Origin: an uncultured Spirochaetales bacterium
GTDB taxonomy: Bacteria > Spirochaetota > Spirochaetia > Sphaerochaetales > Sphaerochaetaceae
DNA: 36,348 bases
NCBI GenBank assembly: GCA_949297785.1
Contig: CASFTW010000033.1
Coordinates: forward strand, 1-36,348
Reading direction: 5' to 3'
Of the stretch, positions 6,467-14,715 are shown one piece after another. The notes under the pieces are model-generated. The model was given only the letters and a program-made list of their open reading frames with translations, was not told the origin of the DNA and did no database searches. Made by a program: the position numbers and the translations under genes. Within the stretch, counting starts at the first letter, position 1. Each line of letters starts with the position of its first letter.

Positions 6467-8575
6467 TCAGAAATCAAAGGAAAGCTGTGCCTGTCCTCTG
6501 TCCTCCTCCTTCTTTTCCTCCTTTTTCTCCCCCTGAGAGAGAAGAGAGAGAAACTCATCCTCACTCACGATCTTCACACCAAGGGAAAGGGCCGTGCTCC
6601 GCTTTCCTCCGCCGCCCTGACCCGCAAGCAGGTGTGTGGTTTTCCCTGTAATTGACGATACAGTACGGGCGCCTCTCTTTTCAAGCTCCCTGAGCGCAAG
6701 CGAACGGGGATTGAAATGCTCGAAGCTTCCGGTGACGGCCCATACCTGACCGGCGAATATCTGGTCAGGCTTCTCCTCCCGATCATCATGCACCTCGAAC
6801 TGCAGTCCTGCCGCCCGGAGTTTTTCTATCCTCGCCCTCATCGCTTCATCCCTCAATGCCTCTATGATCAGATGTGCTGTCTGCTCTCCTATCTGGGGAA
6901 TGGAAGTGAATGCAGCGACATCATTCTCATCGCTTGCCTTCAGCAGATCGTCAATTGAACGGAAGCCGCCTTTGATGAGAATCTCGGCGCCCTTGCTCCC
7001 CACCTCGGGAAGGCCGAGGGATGAGAGAACCGTGGCAAACGGCCTTTTCTTCGACTCTTCAACCGCATCACGGAAAGCCTTCACCATCTTCTCCCCATAT
7101 CCTTTCTCCGTGAGGAGCAGGCTGTAGTCGCATGTGTACAGATCCGGAATATCCCTTACGAGATGCATGTCATAAAGCTTCTCGATTGCCTTAGGTCCTA
7201 TTGAGTCCATATCCATCTGGTCGCGTGCAGTGAAGAATGAAAGCCTTCCCTTCACCTGATCCGGACAGTCCCTGTTCGGGCAGAAGAGATGCGCGCCTTT
7301 ATGTACAAGGGGAGTTGAACAGGTCGGACAGAGAGGAGGAATGACGTATGTCTTGTTCCCCTCTTCATTCTTCTCAAGCACTTCCTCAACGGCAGGAATG
7401 ACATCCCCTCTCTTGACGACGGACACTGTATCGCCGATGGCAAGTTCCAGCTCGTCGATATATTCCTGATTGTGCAGTGTCGCCCTTTTCACCGTCGAGC
7501 CGGCAAGGGAGACGGGTTCAAGTTCGGCAACAGGCGTTATGCGGCCGGTCCTGCCGACCTGCACCGTGACGGAAAGCACCTTCGTCACGGCCTGAGGGGA
7601 TTCGAATTTATATGCGATTGCCCAGCGCGGATGATGCTCGGTATAGCCCAGGTCATCACGCACGGCAATCTCGTTGACCTTCGTGACCATGCCGTCAATC
7701 TCGTACTCAAGACTCTTACGCTTCTGCGTCACTTCCTCAAGGTACGATGCAAGATCGCCGAATGCGAGGGCGCGGGCCTGAAGTCCGGCTTCCTTAATAA
7801 GCTTTCCGGAATGCTCTGCAGACGATGAGAACACGGCAAGGTGCGGATTGATCCTGAATCCTAGATCCTTCAGGCAGGCAAGGATCGCAAGATGGCTGTC
7901 AGGAGTCTGGCTCCTGTCCGCCCAGAAACCTTCGTAGACGAAAATCGTGAGCGGAATCTGAGCCGCCTCGCTGCTCTTCTGCCTTCTCACGGTGCCAGCA
8001 GTCATGTTGCGGGCATTGGCGACCTCGGGATTCGTTTCTTTGAGACGCTCGAAATCGGCTTTGGGAAGATACACTTCCCCCCTCACCGCAATCGTGACGG
8101 GCCGTGAAAGGCGCAGGGGGATCGTCTTTATCGTCCTTATATTGTCGCTCACGTCATTGCCCACATAGCCGTTGCCGCGCGTGAGCGCCCTTACGAACAT
8201 GCCCTCCTCGTAATAGAGGACGATTGAAATACCGTCTATTTTCTCTTCCTCGACGAACGAGAGATTGCCATGTGCCATGGCTGAAGTCTTCTCCATCCAG
8301 GAAACGACCTCGGAGGCGCTGTATGCCTTGTCCAGGGAGAGAACGGGAATCGTATGCTCAACTTCGGGAAAGTCGCTGGTGAGATCGGAACCGACCCTCA
8401 TTGTCGGGGAATTCACGCTCCTGAGTTCTGGATGTTCTCTCTCTATCGCGGAAAGTTCGTCAAAAAGACCATCATACTCCAGATCGCTCATGAGCGGTCT
8501 GCCGTCAACATAATAAGCTTTCTGAGCTTTCAACAGCTCGTCACTGAGCTCCTGTACTCTTTTCTGCAGATCCAT
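6467..8575 (-). CDS. ligA: NAD-dependent DNA ligase LigA
   Basis: This 702-residue protein seals nicks in duplex DNA during replication and repair using NAD+. Domain order is complete: Ia domain with the AYYVDGRPLMSDLEYD NAD-binding signature, the adenylation domain with K-x-D-G (Lys about 112 in EEKIDGIS), OB fold (VGRTGRITPVAELEPV), four-cysteine zinc finger (CPTC, then CPNRDC), HhH repeats, and a C-terminal BRCT domain (VWAVTGSF, then GKTTHLLAG). It is slightly longer than the usual 670 because of a Lys/Glu-rich tail ending QAQLSFDF, which resembles a sliding-clamp-binding peptide. There is no Shine-Dalgarno; a -10-like TATACT ends 7 nt before the ATG, suggesting a leaderless transcript. 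Confidence 0.96.
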   Translation of the reverse strand: MDLQKRVQELSDELLKAQKAYYVDGRPLMSDLEYDGLFDELSAIEREHPELRSVNSPTMRVGSDLTSDFPEVEHTIPVLSLDKAYSASEVVSWMEKTSAMAHGNLSFVEEEKIDGISIVLYYEEGMFVRALTRGNGYVGNDVSDNIRTIKTIPLRLSRPVTIAVRGEVYLPKADFERLKETNPEVANARNMTAGTVRRQKSSEAAQIPLTIFVYEGFWADRSQTPDSHLAILACLKDLGFRINPHLAVFSSSAEHSGKLIKEAGLQARALAFGDLASYLEEVTQKRKSLEYEIDGMVTKVNEIAVRDDLGYTEHHPRWAIAYKFESPQAVTKVLSVTVQVGRTGRITPVAELEPVSLAGSTVKRATLHNQEYIDELELAIGDTVSVVKRGDVIPAVEEVLEKNEEGNKTYVIPPLCPTCSTPLVHKGAHLFCPNRDCPDQVKGRLSFFTARDQMDMDSIGPKAIEKLYDMHLVRDIPDLYTCDYSLLLTEKGYGEKMVKAFRDAVEESKKRPFATVLSSLGLPEVGSKGAEILIKGGFRSIDDLLKASDENDVAAFTSIPQIGEQTAHLIIEALRDEAMRARIEKLRAAGLQFEVHDDREEKPDQIFAGQVWAVTGSFEHFNPRSLALRELEKRGARTVSSITGKTTHLLAGQGGGGKRSTALSLGVKIVSEDEFLSLLSQGEKKEEKKEEDRGQAQLSFDF

Positions 8576-8582
8576 GTGAGGA

Positions 8583-8588
8583 AGTATA
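8583..8588 (-). promoter_or_regulatory. Putative leaderless -10 element of ligA
   Basis: Minus-strand TATACT is followed by 7 nt and the ligA ATG at 8575, with no Shine-Dalgarno between them. It lies just after the stop codon of the upstream gene. A -35 box at 17 bp is poor (TAAACG), so confidence rests on the match to the same arrangement at dnaE and rsmD. Confidence 0.45.
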
Positions 8589-8608
8589 GCCTGAAAACGT
8601 ATTTTCGT

Positions 8609-9838
8609 TTAGACCCGGTGAGAAAGACTTCTGACGTACTCATCCATGCTGAGGGCGACTTTCTTTGCATAGTTCACGGCTTCCACAACAGTGCGTGCAC
8701 CGAGAACCACATCACCGGCCGCAAAGATGCCGGGATGGGTGGTCTGGCCCTTCTCATCGGTGAGAAGAAGTCCGTTCCTGCTCGGCTTCAGGCCTTCCGT
8801 TGTATCGACAAGCTTGCTCTTGGGCCCCTGTGAGATGGCAATGAAGACATTGTCCGCCTCAACCTTGATCTCTCCTTCCACTTCGCCCGTGATACGGCCT
8901 TCATCATCGAGGATGGTCTTCACGAACACCGGCCCGTCCTTTTCTATGCGCACGGGCTTCATGCAGTATTCGAACGCGGCGCCTTCAAGCATCGCGTATT
9001 CCCTCTCATCCGCAGAGGCGTCACAGACATTCCTCCTTGCGTATATCGTGACCTCATGGCGGCCGGGGGAACGCAGTATGGTACGTGCGACATCCATTGC
9101 CGTATTGCCCGCACCGATGATGGCGATTTTCCTGCCCAGATCATACGAGTCGGGATTGACCAAGAAGTCGATTGCGTAATGCACATTGCCAAGGCTCTCG
9201 CCGGGGATTGAAAGCTTCTTCGGTCTCCAGACTCCGGTTCCGATGAAGATCGCCCTGTAGCCGTCCCTCAGAAGGTCATCGATGACAAGAGCTCCTCCTA
9301 TGGTGGTGTTCGGTCTCACATGCACCCCGATTTCAGACAGGCGTGTCATATAGCGGTCAAGAATAGACTTGGGAAGACGGAATTCGGGAATGCCGTAGCG
9401 CATGACCCCGCCGATCCTGTCACGCGAATCAAAGATCGTGACATCATAGCCCATCTTTCTCATTTCAATGGCAATCGTTATGCCGGCAGGTCCGGCACCT
9501 ATGACGGCGATCATGTTTCCGTTGCTCTCTGCCCTGTCAATTTCAACAGTGTCGAGGCAGGCATCGGAAATATAGTTCTCGATCGATGAGATATGGACAC
9601 CTTCGCCTCGGCGGGAGAGCACGCAGTGTCCCTCGCACTGTTTCTGATGATCGCACACAAGCGAGCATACAACCGAAAGTGGATTGTTCGAGAAAAGCAT
9701 CTTACCCGCTTGCCTCACCTTGTTTTCCTTCAGCAGTCTGATCATGCCCGGGATATCGGTGGATATGGGGCAGCCCGTACGGCAGAGAGGCTTTTTGCAC
9801 TGCAGGCATCTGCCGGCTTCTTCTATCACGTGAATCAT
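8609..9838 (-). CDS. GltD-like NAD(P)H-dependent flavoprotein oxidoreductase with two Fe-S motifs
   Basis: This 409-residue protein belongs to the glutamate-synthase small-subunit superfamily (GltD, NfnB, dihydropyrimidine dehydrogenase-like). The N-terminal ferredoxin-like part has C11, C14, C19 and C23, then CSLVCDHQKQCEGHC, enough for two [4Fe-4S] clusters. An FAD site follows (IGAGPAGITIA), then MRYGIPEFRLPK typical of the family, an NAD(P) site (IGAGNTAMDVART), and the second FAD motif (GIFAAGDVV). There is no glutamate synthase large subunit nearby, so the partner and substrate are open. It is head-to-head with the xanthine-dehydrogenase-like operon and might feed electrons to it. I place the start at ATG 9838, with AAGGAG 10 nt upstream, rather than the longer frame from 9859. 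Confidence 0.85.
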   Translation of the reverse strand: MIHVIEEAGRCLQCKKPLCRTGCPISTDIPGMIRLLKENKVRQAGKMLFSNNPLSVVCSLVCDHQKQCEGHCVLSRRGEGVHISSIENYISDACLDTVEIDRAESNGNMIAVIGAGPAGITIAIEMRKMGYDVTIFDSRDRIGGVMRYGIPEFRLPKSILDRYMTRLSEIGVHVRPNTTIGGALVIDDLLRDGYRAIFIGTGVWRPKKLSIPGESLGNVHYAIDFLVNPDSYDLGRKIAIIGAGNTAMDVARTILRSPGRHEVTIYARRNVCDASADEREYAMLEGAAFEYCMKPVRIEKDGPVFVKTILDDEGRITGEVEGEIKVEADNVFIAISQGPKSKLVDTTEGLKPSRNGLLLTDEKGQTTHPGIFAAGDVVLGARTVVEAVNYAKKVALSMDEYVRSLSHRV

Positions 9839-9870
9839 CAGCTTTCTTCTCCTTTTCAAACAACATTTCC

Positions 9871-9876
9871 ATTATA
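9871..9876 (-). promoter_or_regulatory. Putative -10 element of the GltD-like gene
   Basis: Consensus TATAAT lies 32 nt upstream of the ATG at 9838, which leaves room for the AAGGAG site at 9849-9854. No strong -35 is visible. Confidence 0.5.
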
Positions 9877-9975
9877 TTGTGAAATCGATTGCAACTGGAA
9901 GAAAAAATTATTCCGCTTTTCATCACGCAGAGTGTGAAGGAGGAGAAAGGCTTTCTCTTTTCCCCTGCCTTGTGC

Positions 9976-9981
9976 TAAACT
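9976..9981 (+). promoter_or_regulatory. Putative leaderless -10 element of the Moco-subunit-like gene
   Basis: TAAACT ends 6 nt before the ATG at 9988 and no Shine-Dalgarno lies between them. The -35 region is weak (pyrimidine-rich). The call depends on the shared spacing seen at other operon-leading genes in this window. Confidence 0.35.
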
Positions 9982-9987
9982 TGCCTT

Positions 9988-11955
9988 ATGGCAGAACACA
10001 TGCGATCCAGCCAGAACAAAAGCAATAAGTTCTATGGTGTGACAATAAACAGCGGGAAGGCGGGAGTCAGGATAAAGGACATCCGGCTTCCTGATCTGGG
10101 TGAACGCTATTTCATCCTGAGAAAGCAGGACTTTCCCTCAAACGGCGTGCTGTCCGTATTCTCCGGCAGTGTTCCGGTTCTCAGCGAGGACAACATCCTT
10201 TTCCCCCAGCAGGCAGTAATGGCTGTCTTCGGTCCCGACAACGAGTCGGTGGCCCTGCAGGCAAAGAACATACATTTTGAATACGAAAGTCTTGACGACG
10301 GTCAGAACCACTTCAACTTCGAGGACGGTTTCACCGATTCCCTCATAATGGGAAACAGAGGTGAGAACACCGGCAGCCTGAGGGAAATAAAGACAAAGTT
10401 CAGGACAAAAACCGAATCATATACAAGCAGCACCATAATAAGCTGCGAGGCATGGCAGGAAGGGGACAAGATGCACATAGAGGTGCCGACCCAGTGGCCG
10501 CAGCTCATAAGAGTCAATGTCGCACAGCTTCTTTCCCTTGACACATCAAACGTGATCGTGCATCAGATGCCGTGCAATCCGCTTCACAACGAATACCTCA
10601 TCTACCCGGCCGTGCTTGCATACATAGCGGCGATGGGAGCAATCAGGGCGGGAGTTCCGGTTGTTCTCTCAGGCAATGCCTGCTCAGACAGCCCTGTGCT
10701 GAGTGTGGACAGGACAACATGGTGTACTGAAGACGGAAAGCCCGTTTATGAGGAGTGTACGGTGGAAGCCGAACTCGGGGCCTTCCAGATCGAGGACAGG
10801 GAGTACATAAGACAGGCTCTTGCCGGGCTCATACCGAACTACCCTCTTTCCTATTTCAACGCCAGCGTCACGACAAAGCGCAGTGCTTCACGCCCCTCCC
10901 TCTTCTATTCCGGCTGCGGCTATGCAGATGCCCTTTTCACAAGCGAGGCCCATATTTCCCATATCGCATCGGCTTTCGAAATTCCGGTGCCCCAGTGGAA
11001 GGAATACGTCAGCAGGGACGGCAAAAGATCGTTCACTGATTATCTTCCCTCAGTACAGCTGTCACCCCTCGTACAGCTGGAAAGGGACATAGTGGAGAAA
11101 AGCGATTTCAACCGCAAGTGGTCCAGCTACGAGACACAGCACAACGACTATTCGGTCATCCCGTTCAACAGAGGCATCGGCCTTGCATGCGGCATCTCCG
11201 TTGCGGGCTTCTCGACATCGCTGGCAAGACAGGTCAACAGCCAGGCCAAGATAACGCTGACGGAAAAGCAGAACGTCACCCTTCTCACTTCATTCATGGA
11301 GGACAGCGGTTTTGAATCGACCGTGAAAAACATAATATCAGGAGAAGTCGACCTCGGCATTGACGGAGAGGTCATGGTCCTCGACAATGACGGCGTGCTG
11401 ATCGACTCGGGACCTGACATGCTTTCGAGAAACCGTGCAAGTTTCCTCACACAGCTTGCAGGAGCATGCTCGAAGCTCAATATACAGAGAAAGGAGGAAA
11501 AACCGCCATTCTCCGTATTCTTTTCATGTGATGACAATCTCATGCCATGTGAATTCGACCAGAGGGGACGGGCTGCCGTAATCATCGAGATAAGGGTGGA
11601 CAATATAAGCTTCATACCTGTCGCGACCGGGGCATGGGTCAGTGTGGACATCGGAAGGCTGGACAACAGGAAGAATATCGAAGCGGAAGTCAGAAGCACC
11701 ATAACAAGGACGCTCAGCGAATGCGGCGCACAGCTTTCCACCGAAAGCGAAAAGCCCTTCAGCATCAGCTTTTCCGTGCATGAGACGATTGCGGAATACT
11801 CATCCGCCCTCACCCAGGCAGTGAATGCACTTACCAGGGCGGCTTTCCTCAGTGCGCTCAACCAGTGTGTCCCCTCCATAGAGGAAGGACTCCCGGTTTC
11901 TCCCTCAGACATACAGAAAGCTTTGAACGAAAAGGAGAGTGCAGGTGAAAATTGA
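9988..11955 (+). CDS. Degenerate molybdopterin-binding-subunit-like protein (xanthine dehydrogenase/aldehyde oxidase family)
   Basis: This 655-residue protein is shorter than typical Moco large subunits (about 750-800). The link rests on order and context: it is followed by small [2Fe-2S] and FAD subunits, and its middle and C-terminal parts show the family pattern in weakened form (GIGLACGISVAGF; DLGIDGEVMVLDNDGVLIDSGPDMLSRNRASF; a C-terminal LPVSPSDIQKAL like the usual P-x-T/S-P-x-x-V-x-x-A-L). The glycine-rich GGxFGGK-type motif and the GxGE motif with the catalytic Glu are not recognisable. It may bind a different cofactor, be structural, or be inactive. No signal peptide is seen. I assign the start to ATG 9988, which fits a leaderless mRNA. 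Family assignment is moderate; activity is unknown. Confidence 0.6.
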   Translation: MAEHMRSSQNKSNKFYGVTINSGKAGVRIKDIRLPDLGERYFILRKQDFPSNGVLSVFSGSVPVLSEDNILFPQQAVMAVFGPDNESVALQAKNIHFEYESLDDGQNHFNFEDGFTDSLIMGNRGENTGSLREIKTKFRTKTESYTSSTIISCEAWQEGDKMHIEVPTQWPQLIRVNVAQLLSLDTSNVIVHQMPCNPLHNEYLIYPAVLAYIAAMGAIRAGVPVVLSGNACSDSPVLSVDRTTWCTEDGKPVYEECTVEAELGAFQIEDREYIRQALAGLIPNYPLSYFNASVTTKRSASRPSLFYSGCGYADALFTSEAHISHIASAFEIPVPQWKEYVSRDGKRSFTDYLPSVQLSPLVQLERDIVEKSDFNRKWSSYETQHNDYSVIPFNRGIGLACGISVAGFSTSLARQVNSQAKITLTEKQNVTLLTSFMEDSGFESTVKNIISGEVDLGIDGEVMVLDNDGVLIDSGPDMLSRNRASFLTQLAGACSKLNIQRKEEKPPFSVFFSCDDNLMPCEFDQRGRAAVIIEIRVDNISFIPVATGAWVSVDIGRLDNRKNIEAEVRSTITRTLSECGAQLSTESEKPFSISFSVHETIAEYSSALTQAVNALTRAAFLSALNQCVPSIEEGLPVSPSDIQKALNEKESAGEN

Positions 11956-12451
11956 ACTTACTGTCGACGGTAAATATCTTGCATTGTCGGTGAGCAGCGA
12001 CAAGCCTCTCAACCTGCTGCTGCGTGATGATCTTGAGATAAAATCGGTTCACAGCCACTGCAACGGCAGTATGTGCGGCAACTGCATAGTCCTTCTGGAA
12101 GGAAGAGCTGTCCTGTCCTGCATGATTCCATCATTTGCGGTCAGGGGCAAGACCATCGTCACCTATGACGGTTTCTGCAGGACAAGGGATTACAGGGACA
12201 TAGAGAAGGCATTCAACGCCTGTTCCGCCTTTCCCTGCGACACATGCTATGCATCAAGAGTGCTGCTGATTGAAAGCATAGTGCGGCGCTACGAGAGAGG
12301 CGGCAGCGACATTGACGACAATGAGATACTTCAGGAATCGCAGCTGATCCGCTGCTTCTGCATGGACAGCGCAAGTTTTCTTGCCGTCGTGAAGGAAAGC
12401 ATCAGCAACAGGAGAAAGAGAAAGAATGTACGCAGAACTCCGCTCACCTAA
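11945..12451 (+). CDS. [2Fe-2S] small subunit, CoxS/XdhC-like
   Basis: This 168-residue protein has the two-domain layout of the iron-sulfur subunits of xanthine dehydrogenase and CO dehydrogenase. The plant-type ferredoxin domain has C39, C44, C47 and C59 (C-x4-C-x2-C-x11-C) with the usual IVLLEGRAVLSC strand. The helical domain has C98, C101, C137 and C139 (C-x2-C-x35-C-x-C). All eight ligands are present, so two [2Fe-2S] clusters are expected. Its known role is to carry electrons between Moco and FAD. I choose GTG 11945 because AAGGAG sits 7 nt upstream; the GTG at 11939 is too close to that site. It overlaps the upstream gene by 11 bp and the downstream FAD gene by 26 bp. Confidence 0.82.
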   Translation: MKIELTVDGKYLALSVSSDKPLNLLLRDDLEIKSVHSHCNGSMCGNCIVLLEGRAVLSCMIPSFAVRGKTIVTYDGFCRTRDYRDIEKAFNACSAFPCDTCYASRVLLIESIVRRYERGGSDIDDNEILQESQLIRCFCMDSASFLAVVKESISNRRKRKNVRRTPLT

Positions 12452-13325
12452 CATTCATGAACCGCTCAACATGGCGGAATACAACAATACGATTCTCAGC
12501 TACCGTGATGTGACTCCGGTGCTCTGGGCGGGAGGAACTGAAATCATGAGCCGTCCGGACTACTACCCTTCCCAGAAAGCCAATGTCGAGCTCATTTCCC
12601 TGGACAAGGTCGAGGAACTGCATCACTTCCTGAGAAACGACCGTTTTGCGGAATTCGGCGCCATGGTGAGCATCAACGATATTGCACAGGCCGGCAAGCT
12701 CGTACTGCCCAGAATCCTGCTTGAAACGATCAACAGCACCGCATGCAGAACCGTCCGGGAGAGGATCACAATCGGAGGTTCCCTGTGCACAAAATCCTTC
12801 AAGACCAATCTTGCCTCCACCCTCATGATTCTCGATGCTGCAGTGGAAATAAGATACCTGAAGAAGAGAATGCATTCCAAATGGTTCCAGCTGTCCAGGA
12901 TCTATGACAAAAACGGAAAGCTTGAGATGCAGGATGGCGGACTGCTTTCCAAGGTGAGGATTGCGATACAGCAGTACGACTATCAGTACTTCAGGAGTGC
13001 CGGCTCTCCGATGTCCGACAAGGAAAACGCAGTCTCGCTTGCACTTGTCGCACGTTTCGAACAGGGGAATATTTCATACGCAAGGATAATCTTCACACTG
13101 CCGGACAAAGGCTTCTGCTACTCGCGGGATCTTGACAACCTGATCACAAGCGTCCAGCTTCCCCTGGGCATCACACGCTATAGCCAGGTCGAAAACTATG
13201 TAGTGGATTACATCAAGGAAAACCTTTCCGGAATCTCGGCACTGCAGGAGGCCAGAATAAAAGGTCTCTTTCATGACATGTTCATGGATATGAACGAGAC
13301 TGTGCTATGCTATACGCCGAAATGA
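12426..13325 (+). CDS. FAD-binding subunit, CoxM/XdhB-like
   Basis: This 299-residue protein matches the FAD-binding medium subunit of molybdenum hydroxylases. The diphosphate-binding motif is AGGTE (35-39) and the second FAD motif is TIGGSLCT (115-122), both well kept. The C-terminal half resembles the CO_deh_flav_C domain (YFRSAGSPMSDKENAVSLALVARF). Its predicted job is electron exchange between the [2Fe-2S] subunit and a soluble acceptor such as NAD+. It starts with ATG inside the previous gene and ends 40 bp before a strong bidirectional terminator, so it closes the operon. The contrast between this intact subunit and the degraded large subunit is unusual. Confidence 0.75.
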   Translation: MYAELRSPNIHEPLNMAEYNNTILSYRDVTPVLWAGGTEIMSRPDYYPSQKANVELISLDKVEELHHFLRNDRFAEFGAMVSINDIAQAGKLVLPRILLETINSTACRTVRERITIGGSLCTKSFKTNLASTLMILDAAVEIRYLKKRMHSKWFQLSRIYDKNGKLEMQDGGLLSKVRIAIQQYDYQYFRSAGSPMSDKENAVSLALVARFEQGNISYARIIFTLPDKGFCYSRDLDNLITSVQLPLGITRYSQVENYVVDYIKENLSGISALQEARIKGLFHDMFMDMNETVLCYTPK

Positions 13326-13356
13326 ACAGTCTTTTCCACAAACTCAAATTGTGATA

Positions 13357-13408
13357 GAAAAAAATGGCCGGACACCATCATCAGACGGGCTGTCCGGCTG
13401 TTATTTTT
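13357..13408. terminator. Bidirectional rho-independent terminator between convergent genes
   Basis: GCCGGACA (13367-13374) and TGTCCGGC (13391-13398) form a perfect 8-bp stem. An A-rich tract precedes it and TGTTATTTTTCT follows, so it has a U-tail in both directions. It serves the FAD-subunit operon (plus) and the PEGA lipoprotein gene (minus). Confidence 0.85.
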
Positions 13409-13427
13409 CTATCCTGAGAAGTACACA

Positions 13428-13808
13428 CTATTCAGACAGAGGCATAAGTGCCAGGCTGATATTGTCAGGCTCCAATCCTGACCATGAACCTGTGACCGCA
13501 TCAATGATCAGAGGAACGAGACCTGAAAAAACATCAAGCACAACCCATCCGGCACCGACCTTGTCGCTTATAGTAGCGTAGCCGTCCTGATATCCTTCCT
13601 TTTCGACCTTGATAGTGTACGAATCACCTTTCCCGAGCTCCAATGTCAGCGGAGTATAGCCTCGCGGGATACCGTTAACGGAAACCAGTGCATCAGAAGG
13701 ACTTGTCGTAATGACAACCTCGTCAGTATTGCCGGAAAAAATAGTTGCACATGATGTGAACATGAATGAGAGCGCCACAAACAGAGATATAATAATGATT
13801 TTCTTCAT
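13428..13808 (-). CDS. PEGA-domain lipoprotein
   Basis: This 126-residue protein begins with a lipoprotein signal (KKIIII, hydrophobic core, then FTSC with Cys20 as the lipidation site). A PEGA domain follows: VVITTSPSDALVSVNGIPRGYTP, then LELGKGDSYTIKVEKEGYQ. PEGA domains are surface or periplasmic beta-sandwich modules common in spirochaetes. A C-terminal hydrophobic patch (WVVLDVFSGLVPLIIDAV) is typical of a related group of small lipoproteins. It lies 25 bp downstream of the outer-membrane barrel gene on the same strand, so the two may share a transcript. There is no evident Shine-Dalgarno. The specific function is unknown. Confidence 0.82.
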   Translation of the reverse strand: MKKIIIISLFVALSFMFTSCATIFSGNTDEVVITTSPSDALVSVNGIPRGYTPLTLELGKGDSYTIKVEKEGYQDGYATISDKVGAGWVVLDVFSGLVPLIIDAVTGSWSGLEPDNISLALMPLSE

Positions 13809-13833
13809 TTTCGTTAATTATCAGAAATATTTG

Positions 13834-14451
13834 TCAATATATGTAAGCAATACCCAGATACGGTATCACACCTATTCCATAGCAGTTCACATCATACTCC
13901 AATGTAATGCCATACATAGTGGCACTGGCATTTGTAAATATAGGTACAAGCACCTTTGCACCAGCTTTAAGTACAATATGTTCAGCCGGCTCAAACGAAA
14001 TTCCGACATTGCCTTCGGCACCGATCTGCCACATGGATATCTTCATGCCGGACTCTTTTGTCGAAGTGTAACCATAATATAAACCAATACCGGCCTCAAG
14101 TTTCATGGATTCACCAAGCTCATGTCTGTACTGGAAAGAAAGTGCCGGTTTGAACTGAATGTCAGGATCTTCCACTTTCTGAAAATCTCCGTCCTCAACC
14201 TTTGCAGAAAGCGGATAAAGCATACTGACGGAGTAACCGAGTCCTACGGAATCAGTGAAATAATGGGCACCCGAGAGGCCAAGATAATAATCAATCTCCG
14301 ATCCGGATACAGAAAGAGATTCTTCCCCCATATCCATTTTCATATTTATCCACATAATGTTGGCACCGGTATCAACACCGATCCATCCGGAAGCGAATGC
14401 CGCAGCGGTACTCAGAATCAGAACCAGAAAAAACAGAACTGTTTTCTTCAT
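13834..14451 (-). CDS. Outer-membrane beta-barrel protein, small porin-like
   Basis: This 205-residue protein has a Sec signal peptide (KKTVLFFLVLILSTAAAFAS, cleavage after AFA). Short amphipathic strands alternate through the mature part (WIGVDTGANIMWIN, YLGLSGAHYFTDSVGLGYSVSMLYP, LEAGIGLYYGYTS, YGIGVIPYLGIAYIY). The C-terminus ends in aromatic Tyr, as expected of barrels recognised by BamA. Size suggests 8-10 strands. It may be a spirochaetal outer-membrane protein; no specific substrate can be given. The start has GAGGG about 8 nt upstream. It precedes the PEGA lipoprotein gene, suggesting a cell-envelope pair. Confidence 0.7.
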   Translation of the reverse strand: MKKTVLFFLVLILSTAAAFASGWIGVDTGANIMWINMKMDMGEESLSVSGSEIDYYLGLSGAHYFTDSVGLGYSVSMLYPLSAKVEDGDFQKVEDPDIQFKPALSFQYRHELGESMKLEAGIGLYYGYTSTKESGMKISMWQIGAEGNVGISFEPAEHIVLKAGAKVLVPIFTNASATMYGITLEYDVNCYGIGVIPYLGIAYIY

Positions 14452-14526
14452 TTTTCAACCCTCTCTTTTAAATTTTAAGAAAAGGGTTTTCCGAAAATTC
14501 TCAGTCTCGCCCCTCCCTTAATAGTC

Positions 14527-14682
14527 TTAAAATAGAGTATTTTTTTCATTGCAAGAATTATGCCCGTTTGTATACTCTTTTTTCATTCTTTCCACGACAC
14601 TGGCAGATTCCGCTTCTCCGTCCCTTGCCGCAATCAGAGCCTCACTCCTTCCTTCATTCTTTTTCTTACGTTCATGATTCAC
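14527..14682 (-). CDS. Small hypothetical ORF, 51 residues
   Basis: A GTG-started frame of 51 codons lies in the otherwise empty gap between the outer-membrane barrel gene and dnaE. The predicted peptide is highly charged and amphipathic (HERKKKNEGRSEAL, then AARDGEAESASVVERMKKEY), which looks like coding sequence rather than random translation. Its frame stays open upstream toward the dnaE promoter. AAAGGG lies 13 nt before the GTG, a poor distance. I do not recognise a family; it may be a real small protein or the remnant of a longer gene. Confidence 0.3.
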   Translation of the reverse strand: MNHERKKKNEGRSEALIAARDGEAESASVVERMKKEYTNGHNSCNEKNTLF

Positions 14683-14715
14683 TCGCAGTCCAATCCCTTT
14701 CAGTCCGGGTGAAGT

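Noticed and set aside
11148-11912. 254-codon minus-strand open frame inside the Moco-subunit-like gene
   Set aside because: It lies wholly antisense to a gene with better context and operon linkage, its translation is Ser/Met-rich low-complexity, and no family is recognisable; long antisense frames are expected from the codon bias here.
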